A program made the translations under genes and the position numbers. Source: Brevibacillus borstelensis (GTDB lineage: Bacteria > Bacillota > Bacilli > Brevibacillales > Brevibacillaceae). From it: 64,000 nucleotides of DNA. The DNA lies in assembly GCF_003710865.1 (NCBI RefSeq), contig NZ_RHHO01000017.1, positions 1-64,000 on the forward strand, given 5' to 3'. Positions 16,294-25,181 of the stretch are shown here, one piece after another (position 1 is the stretch's first letter; each line of letters begins with the position of its first letter). The notes under the pieces were generated by a model. It was not told where the DNA came from and searched no databases. It saw only the letters and a list, made by a program, of their open reading frames with translations.

Positions 16294-17232
16294 TTAATCC
16301 AGGTACGACTCAGCGATCTTGACCAACTCTTCTTTGGTCACCGGATTGGATGTTTCGATATGGTAGCGGATCGTCTGGTTCGTGTTTGGCACGTCGTACA
16401 CCCAGTGAATATTTTTCCCCGTGCCAAAATCCGTGAAGATCATTTCTACCCCTTTTACCATTAGCTTTTCTTCCTTCAGGTCCCACTCTTTGTGAACGAT
16501 AACTGTCTCTTTGCTGCTTGTTTTGGACATCGTAACCCGGATGTCTTTTCCTTGGTTGTTGTAGATGCTGAGGATTCTCCAGTAGTCCTTCGACAGCTCC
16601 ACCGGCATCATGGCAAACTCTTTTTTGGACTCCTCGGCCTGCCTCTTCAGCTTTTTCGCAATGGCTGCCTCTTCTTCCGGGCTGAGAGGATTCACATAAG
16701 TCATAGGCTCAAAGTCGACTCTTGCACTTTCAAACTTGTATTTGCCTTCCAGGCTGTCTAAAATCTTGACGGATTGATCCTTCATTTTGTCTCGGAGCTT
16801 AGACACATCCGTAAAGGAAATGCCCTTGCTTTCGGTGTAAATTTTCATATCCGGAATGTCCGAAACGACATAAAAGAGACCGGCCGTGCCTTCTTGCAAC
16901 ACTTCGTCGGCGTATCCGCCGCTTTTCAGCGAGCGGATTTGTTCATCTTTGGAAGGACGAGTATAGCCTGATTCTTCCAATGTTTTTTTCTCATATACCA
17001 CATTTCCCTGCTTGTTTTTCAAAGAGTGATAGTTGACTGCCGCAAAAGCCGAAGAGACTGTCAAAACCATTCCTGCCGCTACCAATAAACCCACTTTGTA
17101 TTTCACGAAAAATCGCTCCTTTGTTTTTTGTTCGGCGTACAATTTCCCCATCACTTTTCCCGTCAAGTCTACATCGGGAATTCGTGGGTCATGAAAAAGT
17201 TCTCTCAAATCCTGATCCCTGTCCGATCTCAT
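16294..17232 (-). CDS. Membrane-anchored anti-sigma-type protein (DUF4367-like C terminus)
   Basis: About 312 residues. A short cytoplasmic N terminus (RSDRDQDLRELFHDPRIPDV) is followed by one transmembrane segment at about residues 45-66 (VGLLVAAGMVLTVSSAFAAV) and a large outside region. That region ends with VYDVPNTNQTIRYHIETSNP and VTKEELVKIAESYL, typical of DUF4367. The zinc anti-sigma motif (H-x3-C-x2-C) is absent, so it would bind the sigma factor differently. The start is set at ATG 17232; the in-frame ATG at 17259 lacks a ribosome site. The gene overlaps the end of the sigma-factor gene by 44 bases, a strong sign that the two are a regulatory pair. Confidence 0.78.
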   Translation of the reverse strand: MRSDRDQDLRELFHDPRIPDVDLTGKVMGKLYAEQKTKERFFVKYKVGLLVAAGMVLTVSSAFAAVNYHSLKNKQGNVVYEKKTLEESGYTRPSKDEQIRSLKSGGYADEVLQEGTAGLFYVVSDIPDMKIYTESKGISFTDVSKLRDKMKDQSVKILDSLEGKYKFESARVDFEPMTYVNPLSPEEEAAIAKKLKRQAEESKKEFAMMPVELSKDYWRILSIYNNQGKDIRVTMSKTSSKETVIVHKEWDLKEEKLMVKGVEMIFTDFGTGKNIHWVYDVPNTNQTIRYHIETSNPVTKEELVKIAESYLD

Positions 17233-17782
17233 TTGGTCCCACTTCCTTTCCTTGGGCATAGTACTTGCGGAATTTCGCAGCCGAACGTTCGTATTTTTTT
17301 CGAAGAGTGGCGCTGCTTTGATTCAGAATGAGGCTGATTTCCTGATAGCTCTTTTCCTCTACACAGCGCAAAATCAACAGGTTCCGCTCTTCCACCGACA
17401 ATTTCGACATCGCCTTATGCACGGACTCGTCGAAATAATGGGCTTCGATTTGCTGATCCACGTGTTTGTTTTCTTTCTCGTCCCGATAAAAGAAGGGGAG
17501 ATATTTCGCCAGTTTTCGCTTGCGAATCACATCGATGCACTGATGGTAGGCAATCTTGTACAGCCAGGCGCCAAACGGAATCTCGGGCCTGTATTTCTCC
17601 AAATAGCGATATGCCTTCAAAAATACTTCCTGGCCGCTGTCCTCGGCTTCGGAATGATGGCCCAGCATGTGATAGCAATAGAGAAAAATCGATTTTTGGT
17701 AGAGGTGCATAATCTTCTCGAACTTCTCGGTATCACCCTTCAATACGTCAGCGATGATCCCCTGTAGTTCAGCTTCATCCAA
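17189..17782 (-). CDS. ECF-type RNA polymerase sigma factor
   Basis: About 197 residues. Sigma-70 region 2 spans roughly 22-90 (FLYCYHMLGHHSEAEDSGQE, VFLKAYRYLEKYRP, FGAWLYKIAYHQCIDVIRKR). Region 4 spans roughly 120-170 (VHKAMSKLSVEERNLLILRC, YQEISLILNQSSATLRKKYE). This is the two-domain extracytoplasmic-function layout. A C-terminal tail of about 25 residues extends into the overlap with the anti-sigma gene. TTG at 17782 is preferred because AAAGGGGG lies eight bases upstream; a GTG nine bases earlier touches that site. The pair probably responds to an envelope signal. I see no clear self-recognised promoter upstream. Confidence 0.85.
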   Translation of the reverse strand: MDEAELQGIIADVLKGDTEKFEKIMHLYQKSIFLYCYHMLGHHSEAEDSGQEVFLKAYRYLEKYRPEIPFGAWLYKIAYHQCIDVIRKRKLAKYLPFFYRDEKENKHVDQQIEAHYFDESVHKAMSKLSVEERNLLILRCVEEKSYQEISLILNQSSATLRKKYERSAAKFRKYYAQGKEVGPNEIGQGSGFERTFS

Positions 17783-18127
17783 ACCGCTCACCCCCTTTCA
17801 TCCTAAACAACGAAGGAGCCACATCAAAATGTGACGGTTACCGAAAAAAATAAGAAATGGACGGACGGGAGCAGTCGTTCTCGCCCGTGAAATCAAAGTT
17901 GGCACCAGTTCAACATACAGGAAGCAGCAACAGGGCGGTCAACCTTTTTGTGGACAAGACAGCCAATGCCCAACTACAGTTACGCCCGGAACGTTCAAAT
18001 CGATACGGGCATCCGCGAAATGCCAGTGCACGGGCAACAGCTTGCATGCAGGAACGACTCAAGATCGTCGGGAAATCCGGGGATAGGTTTCGGGGGGGTT
18101 GGAATTTTTTTCTATTGGGCGGTTTTG
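17783..18127. other. Intergenic, no supported gene
   Basis: The divergent space between the sigma factor and penicillin acylase genes. A short open frame exists on the plus strand from 17857, but its product (for example RPERSNRYGHPRNASARATA) is unrecognised and lacks a ribosome site. I see nothing else. Confidence 0.35.
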
Positions 18128-18163
18128 TGGTATACTAAAGAAAATTAACTGAATAGTCATTCA
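18128..18163 (+). promoter_or_regulatory. Extended -10 promoter with FadR-like box
   Basis: TGGTATACT (18128-18136) is an extended -10. TAACTGAATAGTCATTCA (18146-18163) lies at about +4 and matches 16 of 18 positions of the Bacillus subtilis FadR box as I remember it (TGAATGAMTANTCATTCA). This suggests repression by a fatty-acyl-CoA-responsive TetR protein that is not in this window. Confidence 0.55.
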
Positions 18164-18197
18164 TTTTTTACCTTGTACAAAAGGGGGGGCGAGTTCA

Positions 18198-20591
18198 ATG
18201 GAAGCTGTGCTTCAAAAACAGAAGGTGAGCAGAAGGAAAAAAGCGGTCAAGATTGTTGTTGCCGCAGTGGTTGTTTTGCTTGTAATCAGCGCTGTTTTAT
18301 TTGGAATCGCAAACGCATACATAGCAAGGTCGCTGCCGCAGATCGAAGGCGAGCTTTCCGTGGCGGGGCTTGCAGAATCGGTAACGGTCGCAAGAGATGA
18401 GCATGGCGTCCCGCATATTTACGCCAGCAACGAGCATGATTTATTCATGGCCCAAGGATATGTTACGGCACAGGACCGCCTGTTTCAAATGGACTTGAGC
18501 AGAAGGCAAGCATCCGGCGAGCTCAGCGAAGTCATTGGCGAGAAGGCTGTGGACCGCGATAAATACTTCCGGACGCTCGGATTGCGCAGAGCGGCAAAGC
18601 TCTCCCATGAGGTCTACTCGCAGGAAGCCAAGGATATCCTGCAATGGTATGCAGACGGGGTGAATGCCTACATCAGCGAGGCGAAGGCAAAGGGAGCCTT
18701 GCCCATCGAATTTGCACTTCTGGGCTATGAGCCAAAGGAATGGACGCCGCTCGACTCGCTGACCATCGGAAAATACATGGCCTATGATCTGGGCGGGCAT
18801 TGGGAAGGGCAAGCGTTTCGCTATTACCTCCTGAACCATTTTCCGAAAGAGAAGGCGTACGATCTGTTCCCGAACGAGGAAAAAGCGGGGCCTCCGATCA
18901 TTCCGCCCATCGGGGATGGAAAAGTAGATGTCGAGAAAAGCTTTGCCAAAGCGATCATTCCCCCTGAATTCAATGGGAGCAACAACTGGGTGGTTAGCGG
19001 CAAAAAAAGCGCGTCGGGCAAGCCGCTGTTGGCGGATGATCCGCACCTGTCCCTGGCGACGCCATCCATTTGGTACCAGACCCATCTGAAGGCTCCTTCG
19101 GTAAATGTGAGCGGTGTTATTTTTGCGGGAGTCCCGGGGATTATTCTGGGCCATAACGAGCATGTGGCCTGGGGAGTGACGAATACGGGACCGGATGTAC
19201 AGGATTTGTATATCGAAAAAAGAAATCCGGAGCAGCCGAGCCAGTTTCTCTACATGGGGAAATGGGAGGAAGCACAGGTCATCGATGAGCCGATCCGGGT
19301 GAAGGACAAAGAGACGATCCCGTATCAGGTCACCATTACGAGACATGGGCCTGTTATTTCGGAGTTCGCCGAAGATAGCGGCAAAGATACCGTTTTCTCG
19401 TTGAAGTGGACGGCGCTGGAGCCATCCCGGGAGCTGGAAGCGGTTTTGCGGATGAATAAAGCGAAAAACTGGAACGAGTTTGAAAAGGCGCTGGAAGACT
19501 TCCACACGCCGACGCAAAATTTTGTATTTGCCGCACAGGATGGGACCATCGCCTACAAGGCAAACGGGAAAATTCCCATCCGCAAAAAGGGCAACAGCCT
19601 CGTCCCTGTTCCCGGGTGGACAGATGAATACGAGTGGACGGGGTACATCCCGTACGACCAGCTCCCCAAGACTGTGAATCCAATGCAGGGCTTCATCTCC
19701 AGCGCGAATTACAAAGTCACGGATGACAGCTATCCGTACCACATCAGCAATGTCTGGGCACAGCCGTATCGTCAAATGAGAATACAGCAGGTGCTGCAGG
19801 CAAAGGAAAAGCTGACCGTGGAGGACATGCAAAAGCTGCAAATGGATCAAGCAAACCTGCAGGCTGATGAATTCGTGCCGATCTTTTTGGAGCATGTGAA
19901 AAAGGAGCCGCTCACGGAGAAAGAAAAGGCTGTTCTCGCTGTGCTGGAAACATGGAATTTCGTCGACGACAAAGATTTGGCTGCGCCTCTCGTATTTCAT
20001 ACGTGGATGCGGCAAGTGGCGAATGTCCTGTTCAAGGAGCAAATACCGGACAGCATAAATGACTTGTTTGAAGGAAAGAGGCAAATCGTCGACGATCTGA
20101 TCCGCAGAGCCCACACCGGCAAGCCGGGTCCTTGGGTACAGGAGAAGGGAGGGCTTTCCAAGGTGCTTCACGCTGCTTTGCAGGAAGCCATTGCGGAAAT
20201 CGAAGCTGCCCACGGAACAAACAGCGAGAAATGGAAGTGGGGCGAGGCTCATCAAATGTCTTTTCTTCACCCCTTGTCCAGCGTGACCGGACTGAACTAC
20301 CTCTTTAACTGGGCAAAACCGATCCCGGCAGGGGGAAGCGCTGTAACTGTCCAGGCCGCCAGCTACAATCAAAAGACGGGCCTCATCAACCACGGGGCAT
20401 CCTGGCGGTTTGTCGTCGATACGAATGATTTGACAAAGGGGTATCATGTAGTCGGTCCCGGTCAGTCGGGACATGTAAAAAGCCCTTGGTACGACGATCA
20501 GTTTGGTGCATGGGTCGAGGGAGTGTACCATGCCACATCCATCGCGGACACACAGGAAACAGGCCATGTGCTAACGCTCCGGCCCAAGTAG
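18198..20591 (+). CDS. Penicillin acylase family protein (Ntn hydrolase)
   Basis: A 797-residue precursor of the S45 family. An N-terminal hydrophobic segment (about residues 15-38, IVVAAVVVLLVISAVLFGIA) anchors or exports it. The alpha chain carries VTVARDEHGVPHIYA and a spacer. The autoprocessing site is at NGSNNWVVSGKKSASGKPLL, where Ser261 becomes the N-terminal nucleophile of the beta chain, followed by DDPHLSL. Enzymes of this family cleave amide bonds of beta-lactams or of acyl-homoserine lactones. A FadR-like operator upstream suggests acylated or fatty substrates, perhaps quorum signals or lipoamides (inference). The ATG has AAGGGGGGG at eight bases. Confidence 0.92.
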   Translation: MEAVLQKQKVSRRKKAVKIVVAAVVVLLVISAVLFGIANAYIARSLPQIEGELSVAGLAESVTVARDEHGVPHIYASNEHDLFMAQGYVTAQDRLFQMDLSRRQASGELSEVIGEKAVDRDKYFRTLGLRRAAKLSHEVYSQEAKDILQWYADGVNAYISEAKAKGALPIEFALLGYEPKEWTPLDSLTIGKYMAYDLGGHWEGQAFRYYLLNHFPKEKAYDLFPNEEKAGPPIIPPIGDGKVDVEKSFAKAIIPPEFNGSNNWVVSGKKSASGKPLLADDPHLSLATPSIWYQTHLKAPSVNVSGVIFAGVPGIILGHNEHVAWGVTNTGPDVQDLYIEKRNPEQPSQFLYMGKWEEAQVIDEPIRVKDKETIPYQVTITRHGPVISEFAEDSGKDTVFSLKWTALEPSRELEAVLRMNKAKNWNEFEKALEDFHTPTQNFVFAAQDGTIAYKANGKIPIRKKGNSLVPVPGWTDEYEWTGYIPYDQLPKTVNPMQGFISSANYKVTDDSYPYHISNVWAQPYRQMRIQQVLQAKEKLTVEDMQKLQMDQANLQADEFVPIFLEHVKKEPLTEKEKAVLAVLETWNFVDDKDLAAPLVFHTWMRQVANVLFKEQIPDSINDLFEGKRQIVDDLIRRAHTGKPGPWVQEKGGLSKVLHAALQEAIAEIEAAHGTNSEKWKWGEAHQMSFLHPLSSVTGLNYLFNWAKPIPAGGSAVTVQAASYNQKTGLINHGASWRFVVDTNDLTKGYHVVGPGQSGHVKSPWYDDQFGAWVEGVYHATSIADTQETGHVLTLRPK

Positions 20592-20607
20592 ATTGTTGTT
20601 AGGTCGG

Positions 20608-20625
20608 GCGAAGGAGGGTCCTCCT
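20608..20625. terminator. Small hairpin between convergent genes
   Basis: AAGGAG-GGTC-CTCCTT lies just after the penicillin acylase stop and just beyond the end of the dinB-like gene. The short stem and missing T-run make terminator function uncertain. Confidence 0.35.
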
Positions 20626-21095
20626 TATAGCCTATGCTCCCGAAATGCCTGCTTTACCCGCTCAATCTGGGAGAGGTGGTCACGGACATGCTGGACGCGC
20701 AATCCCAGCAGCTCTTTGAACGTGTACCGCACTCCATCGGGATATTGCCCGACCCGCTCAAGCTGCTCGGGAGTCAGATTTTCGAGAAGCGGCAGCATGC
20801 TGGCCCGCAGCATTTGGAACAGGAGCATATGCTGCTTGCGGTCCAACCGATTATATCCGAGGTTATCCGTCCAGGCTTCCTGATCAAATGACAGGAGAAG
20901 CGGTTCTTCCTCCGCCAAGACTTTTCTCAGCCGATGTGTCGCCAAGATTTCGGCATCTGCAACATGAATAAGAATCTGGTGGATGCTCCATTTGTCCGGT
21001 GCAGGTTGGAACCGCAACTCCTCCTCAGACAATCCTTCAACGGCTTCTCGCAGCAGCTCATGGTCTTGGCGGTACTCCTCGATCAACTTTTCCAT
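20625..21095 (-). CDS. DinB family protein
   Basis: A 156-residue four-helix-bundle protein. DinB/YfiT-type features are the first helix EKLIEEYRQDHELLREAVEG, the block FQPAPDKWSIHQILIHVADA with the metal-side histidines, and the late histidine pair in LRVQHVRDHLSQIERV. Members bind divalent metal and include thiol-transferase-like enzymes; the reaction here is unknown. I use the ATG at 21095, which has AAGGAG eight bases upstream, rather than the in-frame upstream codon at 21185. Confidence 0.85.
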   Translation of the reverse strand: MEKLIEEYRQDHELLREAVEGLSEEELRFQPAPDKWSIHQILIHVADAEILATHRLRKVLAEEEPLLLSFDQEAWTDNLGYNRLDRKQHMLLFQMLRASMLPLLENLTPEQLERVGQYPDGVRYTFKELLGLRVQHVRDHLSQIERVKQAFREHRL

Positions 21096-21196
21096 CCGTT
21101 CCTCTCCTTCATCATAATTCGTGTGGCTGGTAGCCATTTCGAATATAATTCTTCGATATAGAGCAAGTACCTTCTGGGTTTTCACGAAATAAATGT

Positions 21197-21224
21197 AACC
21201 ACGTTGTGGAAGACGTGGTTTTTT
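21197..21224 (+). terminator. Intrinsic terminator-like hairpin (CCACGT/ACGTGG, copy 1)
   Basis: AACCACGT (21197-21204), eight-base loop, ACGTGGTT (21213-21220), then TTTT. It points in the plus direction but no plus-strand gene ends here. A similar CCACGTC/GACGTGG hairpin is at 25182-25199. Confidence 0.5.
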
Positions 21225-21316
21225 ACTGAACGGACCTCATGGCAGGCCAGAAGGAAACTTTTCATGGGATCAGCCGTCTATTTAGTTGAAATTTGTACGA
21301 GGAGCAGAAAAAGCTG

Positions 21317-22213
21317 ATGGGTAACATACGGATTCATCTCTGCACAGTGATGATTTTGCTAGTAGTAGCTGCAAGTGCTTGCGGCAACCCAATGGAATCC
21401 GAACCAACCTTACGGGTCGACAGGGATGGCCTTGAAAAAACGGTTCGCTCAGAAGGCTATGGCTTGCAAGCACGTTTGGAGCCGGAAGCAGAAGGCATCG
21501 CTGCGTATTTCGTTCCCTGAACAGGCTGCACTCTTGTTCCAAGCGGTTGAGCTTACAGAACTCGAAAATGCAAAGCCTGCCCAGACATGGGAGCATGCCG
21601 GAACCATTCCATTCGGAAACGTAGCGGGAAGCCCGGCATTTTTGCAAGTGTTTAAAGAAACAAATCCGGTTGCCTCTTGCGGTTCCGATTACCAGGCTGT
21701 TGCTCTTCTTGAACATAAAGGAGAGACGTTCGGCTATCGGGAATGTTTTTCTGCCAGTCTGATTGAAGACGCCATTCAAAAGAAAAAGGCTTCCGTGGTC
21801 TTGTTGGAGAAAAACCATGCCGCTGCGGGCTCAAATTACGTGCTGCAGGTGCAGCGGCATTAGCTGCAAACGGACCGGCCAGGATGGGTTATTTTTACTA
21901 TGATAGTTCCCAAGACAAATGGTTCGCCTTTGAGGATTGGGGGGACCCGCGTCTTGCAGACCTGGACGGAGACGGAGCGGATGAACTGGTCAATCAGTTT
22001 GAAGGCTTGCACCTTCACTGGCCGGATGTAAACATATACCGCTGGAGGGGCAGCGTGCTTGAGAAGAGCGAATCGGTCAAGGCGGTGCTGCAGGTACCCC
22101 ATTTTTCCTTGAGCTCTGCCATCGCAAACACGGAGAGCGGTCCGCATACAATCAAGGTCCAAGCTGCAATGGACAGCGAGTCCGTCCGTACGGAGTCGGC
22201 AACTTACAAATAG
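21317..22213 (+). pseudogene. Lipoprotein gene broken by two frameshifts
   Basis: Three pieces line up as one protein. Piece 1 (21317-21520) starts with an ATG after GAGGAG and has a lipobox, LLVVAASACGNP. Piece 2 (from about 21510 to 21863, +1 frame) reads PEQAALLFQAVELTELENAK and SVVLLEKNHAAAG. Piece 3 (from about 21850 to 22213, back in the first frame) reads MGYFYYDSSQDKWFAFEDWG, then DPRLADLDGDGADELVNQFE, a repeat-like calcium-binding-style block. One extra base near 21510 and one missing base near 21850 would restore a secreted lipoprotein of about 298 residues. Function unknown. Real decay or sequencing error cannot be separated from here. Confidence 0.6.
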
Positions 22214-22264
22214 GAGAGCGGGAAGTTGCTGCGAATCGCCAGTGAATGACAGTATCCGTCGGTG

Positions 22265-22840
22265 TTACGCCAGTTTGGAGCCTAGCTGCCTTGCTTTCTC
22301 CAGCCATTTGGCCCGCTGCTTCTCCGATGAAGAGTTCACCGGGCTGATTTCGGTCACACGCACTGGCTTGATCCCGCAAAAATGCAAGATGTTTCGTTTC
22401 ATCACGAGATGCCCGGCTTGTCTGTAGATCAAGCGATTGTACCAGGCAGGCGTATCCATAGTGACGATCAAACGCGCCGTTTTTCCGGTCAAGAGCTTAT
22501 CCCATAATGGAGAATCTGTTCGGTATTTATACGCGAACCCGGGCAAAAAGACGCGGTCAAAAAATCCCTTCAGGATGGCAGGCATCGTTCCCCACCAAGT
22601 CGGGTAGACAATGACGAGATGGTTGGCCCAGCGGATCAATTCCTGCGCTTCCTGCAAGTCGCTTTCAAGCTCGGTTCTTTTCCGGTACCCATACTTCAAA
22701 TTCGGATCAAACTCAATTTGGCTCAAGTCGATGGTCCGAATTTGTGCCGATGTGCTGGAGGCCCCTTCCATATAAGCATGGGACAAGGCAGAGCAAAAGC
22801 TTTCCGGATCGGGATGTCCGTTGATTACGAGAATATTCAA
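22265..22840 (-). CDS. NAD(P)H-dependent flavodoxin-fold oxidoreductase
   Basis: A 191-residue flavoprotein of the NQO/modulator-of-drug-activity type. It opens with the FMN/FAD phosphate loop NILVINGHPDPESFCSAL and has LVIVYPTWWGTMPAILKGFFDRVFLPGF, of which the WWGTMPA segment is characteristic. Such enzymes reduce quinones, nitroaromatics or azo dyes with NAD(P)H. The start is a TTG at 22840 because AAAGGGGG lies ten bases upstream; upstream in-frame codons have no ribosome site. It is divergent from the AraC regulator at 23066, which may control it in response to electrophiles. Confidence 0.87.
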   Translation of the reverse strand: MNILVINGHPDPESFCSALSHAYMEGASSTSAQIRTIDLSQIEFDPNLKYGYRKRTELESDLQEAQELIRWANHLVIVYPTWWGTMPAILKGFFDRVFLPGFAYKYRTDSPLWDKLLTGKTARLIVTMDTPAWYNRLIYRQAGHLVMKRNILHFCGIKPVRVTEISPVNSSSEKQRAKWLEKARQLGSKLA

Positions 22841-23065
22841 CTTTCTGTATCCCCCTTTGTGCGTATTATGAAAAAAATGGCTGCCTCCGCGGTTTGCACA
22901 CACTGCCGGGCGGGAGCAAAAACCGTAGCCTTCCGATGCGATTCATTCATTGTGATAGGATGGAAAGAAGGACTGTATTCAGTATAACGGATGAATTTCG
23001 GACACATAAATGATGCAAAGCGCATAAATGTTGTTGTTTTGCGCAAAAGGGAGGCTTGGACGTTG

Positions 23066-24103
23066 ATGGATGACCAGGGATTTGCCATTTCCATGGTGTA
23101 CCCGATCATGAAGACCATCGCGCAAAAAGGGTTCGATTTCGGGCAGTTTTGCCGTCACGTTTCTTTTGACATGGCGAAGCTGCAGGATGTGGACGCCCGC
23201 ATAGACGAGAGCGAGCTGGTGCGGTTGATGAACGAAGCCGCCCGGTTTACGCAGGACGACTATTTCGGCCTGCATCAGGGAGAGCTTACGGATATCGCCG
23301 ATATGGGCATTCTCGGCTATGTCATGATGCACTCCGATAGAATCGTCGATGCGCTGAAGGCTTATCAAAGGTACAACGTGATTCTTTGCAGCGGGTATAA
23401 TCTGGATTGGGAGGAGCAGGGAGACGATGCGATCCTCCGGTTTTACAAGACAACCCCAACGCCGATGTCCCGCCAGTGCGTGGAGGATATGGTCAGCTCC
23501 TTGTATCATTTGATTGCCCGCATGAGCAACCGGTCCATTACGATAAAGGAGCTGCAATTTGCCCATGCAGCTCCTGCGGATGACGGCCCGTACTTGTCCA
23601 TATTCGGCGTAGAGCCGCGCTTTGACGGGCGGGAAAATGGGCTGCGCATGAGCAAGGAGGTTCTGCAATATCCGATCCTGTATTCAGATCCGCGATTGCG
23701 GAGAGCTTTTGAACCGATCGCAGAAGAAGTCAGAGAGAAGCTGCTCAGAGGAAGGGAATTTTCGGACCGTGTCTTCCAATGGATGATGGCGTGCATGCCT
23801 GCGTCTCTTCCGACTTTGCAGGAGACAGCAGCATCGTTTCAGATGAGTACGCGATCACTGCAAGCGAAGCTAAAGGAAGAGAGTACGTCTTATAATGAGT
23901 TGTCGGCTCGCGTTCGCAAGGAAATCGCGTTGGTTTATTTAAACAAGCACGAGTATTCCATCAGTCAGATTGCCTACTTGCTGCATTATACAGAGCCAAG
24001 CGCATTTCAAGCTGCATTTAAAAAATGGACGGGATTGACGCCGGGGCAGTACCGGGCTCAGAGAAGACAAAAATCGGTATCCCTCGATACTGCTGAATTA
24101 TGA
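23066..24103 (+). CDS. AraC family transcriptional regulator (AraC-binding plus HTH_18)
   Basis: About 345 residues. The N-terminal 190 residues form the 'arabinose-binding' sensor domain of the OruR/ArgR-like group (ESELVRLMNEAARFTQDDYF, DIADMGILGYVMMHSDRIVD). The C-terminal 100 carry the double helix-turn-helix, with TLQETAASFQMSTRSLQAKL and EYSISQIAYLLHYTEPSAFQ and the closing KWTGLTPGQYR. A TTG at 23063 or the ATG at 23066 follows GGGAGG at a good distance. It probably activates the divergent flavin reductase gene; the inducer is unknown. Confidence 0.88.
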   Translation: MDDQGFAISMVYPIMKTIAQKGFDFGQFCRHVSFDMAKLQDVDARIDESELVRLMNEAARFTQDDYFGLHQGELTDIADMGILGYVMMHSDRIVDALKAYQRYNVILCSGYNLDWEEQGDDAILRFYKTTPTPMSRQCVEDMVSSLYHLIARMSNRSITIKELQFAHAAPADDGPYLSIFGVEPRFDGRENGLRMSKEVLQYPILYSDPRLRRAFEPIAEEVREKLLRGREFSDRVFQWMMACMPASLPTLQETAASFQMSTRSLQAKLKEESTSYNELSARVRKEIALVYLNKHEYSISQIAYLLHYTEPSAFQAAFKKWTGLTPGQYRAQRRQKSVSLDTAEL

Positions 24104-24164
24104 GCATTGCCGCACATACAATCCCGGCGTCGATGAATCTATGATCAAAAGGAAGTGAATTCAC

Positions 24165-24641
24165 ATGCGAATGTATCTTCCTTTTCAAACACCTGCCGTG
24201 CAGCGCGAACTGCTCGATTTGCTGAAATGTTTGCATGCACAGGCAGCTGATTCCGACGATCTGCTGCAAACGAGTCTGCAATACATGTACGTCAGTCGCG
24301 GAATGGTTTCGATGAGCTCTTTGGCTGACTTGCTCGGATACAGTGACCGGAATATAAGACGAGGCTTTCAAAAAGAGCTGGGGGTCTGCCCAAAAGAGCT
24401 TTCAGGCATCATCCGCTTTCAGAGCTTGCTGCGAGAGCTGAATAATGGATCACAGTCCCATTTCGCTGACGTAGCTGTAAAATACGGTTATTACGATCAG
24501 GCGCACTTGATCAATCAATTTAAACGTTATTATGGATTGACTCCCAACCAGGTTTTCAAACAGGTAAAAAGCAAAGAAACGTGTCCGTTTTTTACTATAA
24601 AAAAGGGTGGCAATCGGCGATCATATGTGAAAAGTGAATAA
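24165..24641 (+). CDS. AraC-type helix-turn-helix protein, short
   Basis: A 158-residue protein that is essentially only an AraC DNA-binding domain. The first 40 residues are helical (AVQRELLDLLKCLHAQAADS). They are followed by SMSSLADLLGYSDRNIRRGF and the second helix-turn-helix DVAVKYGYYDQAHLINQFKR, closing with YYGLTPNQVF. Related regulators usually have about 250-280 residues with an N-terminal sensor (DUF6597-like); here that part is absent. The start has AAAGGAAG upstream, so it may be a complete short form. It sits 30 bases before the VOC gene and may regulate it. Confidence 0.8.
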   Translation: MRMYLPFQTPAVQRELLDLLKCLHAQAADSDDLLQTSLQYMYVSRGMVSMSSLADLLGYSDRNIRRGFQKELGVCPKELSGIIRFQSLLRELNNGSQSHFADVAVKYGYYDQAHLINQFKRYYGLTPNQVFKQVKSKETCPFFTIKKGGNRRSYVKSE

Positions 24642-24670
24642 AAAAATCAGCTCTGGGAGGACTGTTCAAG

Positions 24671-25096
24671 ATGATGAAACCGCGAATTTCCGTTCTTACA
24701 TTGGGGGTAGACGATCTGGAAAGATCGCTGACATTCTATCGCGACGGACTCGGTTTGCAGACACAGGGGATCATCGGTACAGAATTTGAACACGGCGCCG
24801 TTGCCTTTTTTGACCTGCAAGCCGGGCTCAAGCTCGCTATCTGGCAGCGGAAGGACATCGCCCATGAGGCGAAGGTTCCTTTGGCATCGCCAAGCTCAAC
24901 CGAATTTACGATCGGTCACAATGTCGGCAGCAAAGAAGAAGTGGACAAGATCATGGAACTCGCCGAAAAGGCCGGGGCCGTGATAACAGACCCGGCGCAT
25001 GAAGCCTTTTGGGGCGGATACTCCGGGCACTTCCTGGACCCGGACGGCCATTTGTGGGAGGTAGTCTGGAATCCGGCCTGGGAGATTGAGGGTTAA
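24671..25096 (+). CDS. VOC family protein (glyoxalase/bleomycin-resistance fold)
   Basis: A 141-residue two-module vicinal-oxygen-chelate protein. The first module begins ISVLTLGVDDLERSLTFYRD and the second ends with HFLDPDGHLWEVVWNP, containing the conserved glutamate metal ligand. Such proteins isomerise, cleave or simply bind small molecules; the substrate cannot be told. GGGAGG lies ten bases before the first of two tandem ATGs. Probably co-transcribed with the AraC-like gene in front. Confidence 0.87.
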   Translation: MMKPRISVLTLGVDDLERSLTFYRDGLGLQTQGIIGTEFEHGAVAFFDLQAGLKLAIWQRKDIAHEAKVPLASPSSTEFTIGHNVGSKEEVDKIMELAEKAGAVITDPAHEAFWGGYSGHFLDPDGHLWEVVWNPAWEIEG

Positions 25097-25181
25097 CTTG
25101 CCGCTTGTATTCGGTGTATGGTCAGTGTAGGAGTACAGGATTGATCCTGCCGACATGCTGGAGCTTACAAACACATTCAAG

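Noticed and set aside
17857..18138. Possible small gene upstream of penicillin acylase
   Set aside because: Three overlapping frames are all open for a while, none with a ribosome site or familiar product.
18441..20567. A 708-codon open frame antisense to the penicillin acylase gene
   Set aside because: It is the mirror of a well-supported coding gene, its product matches nothing, and there is no ribosome site. Codon bias of the sense strand keeps the antisense frame open.
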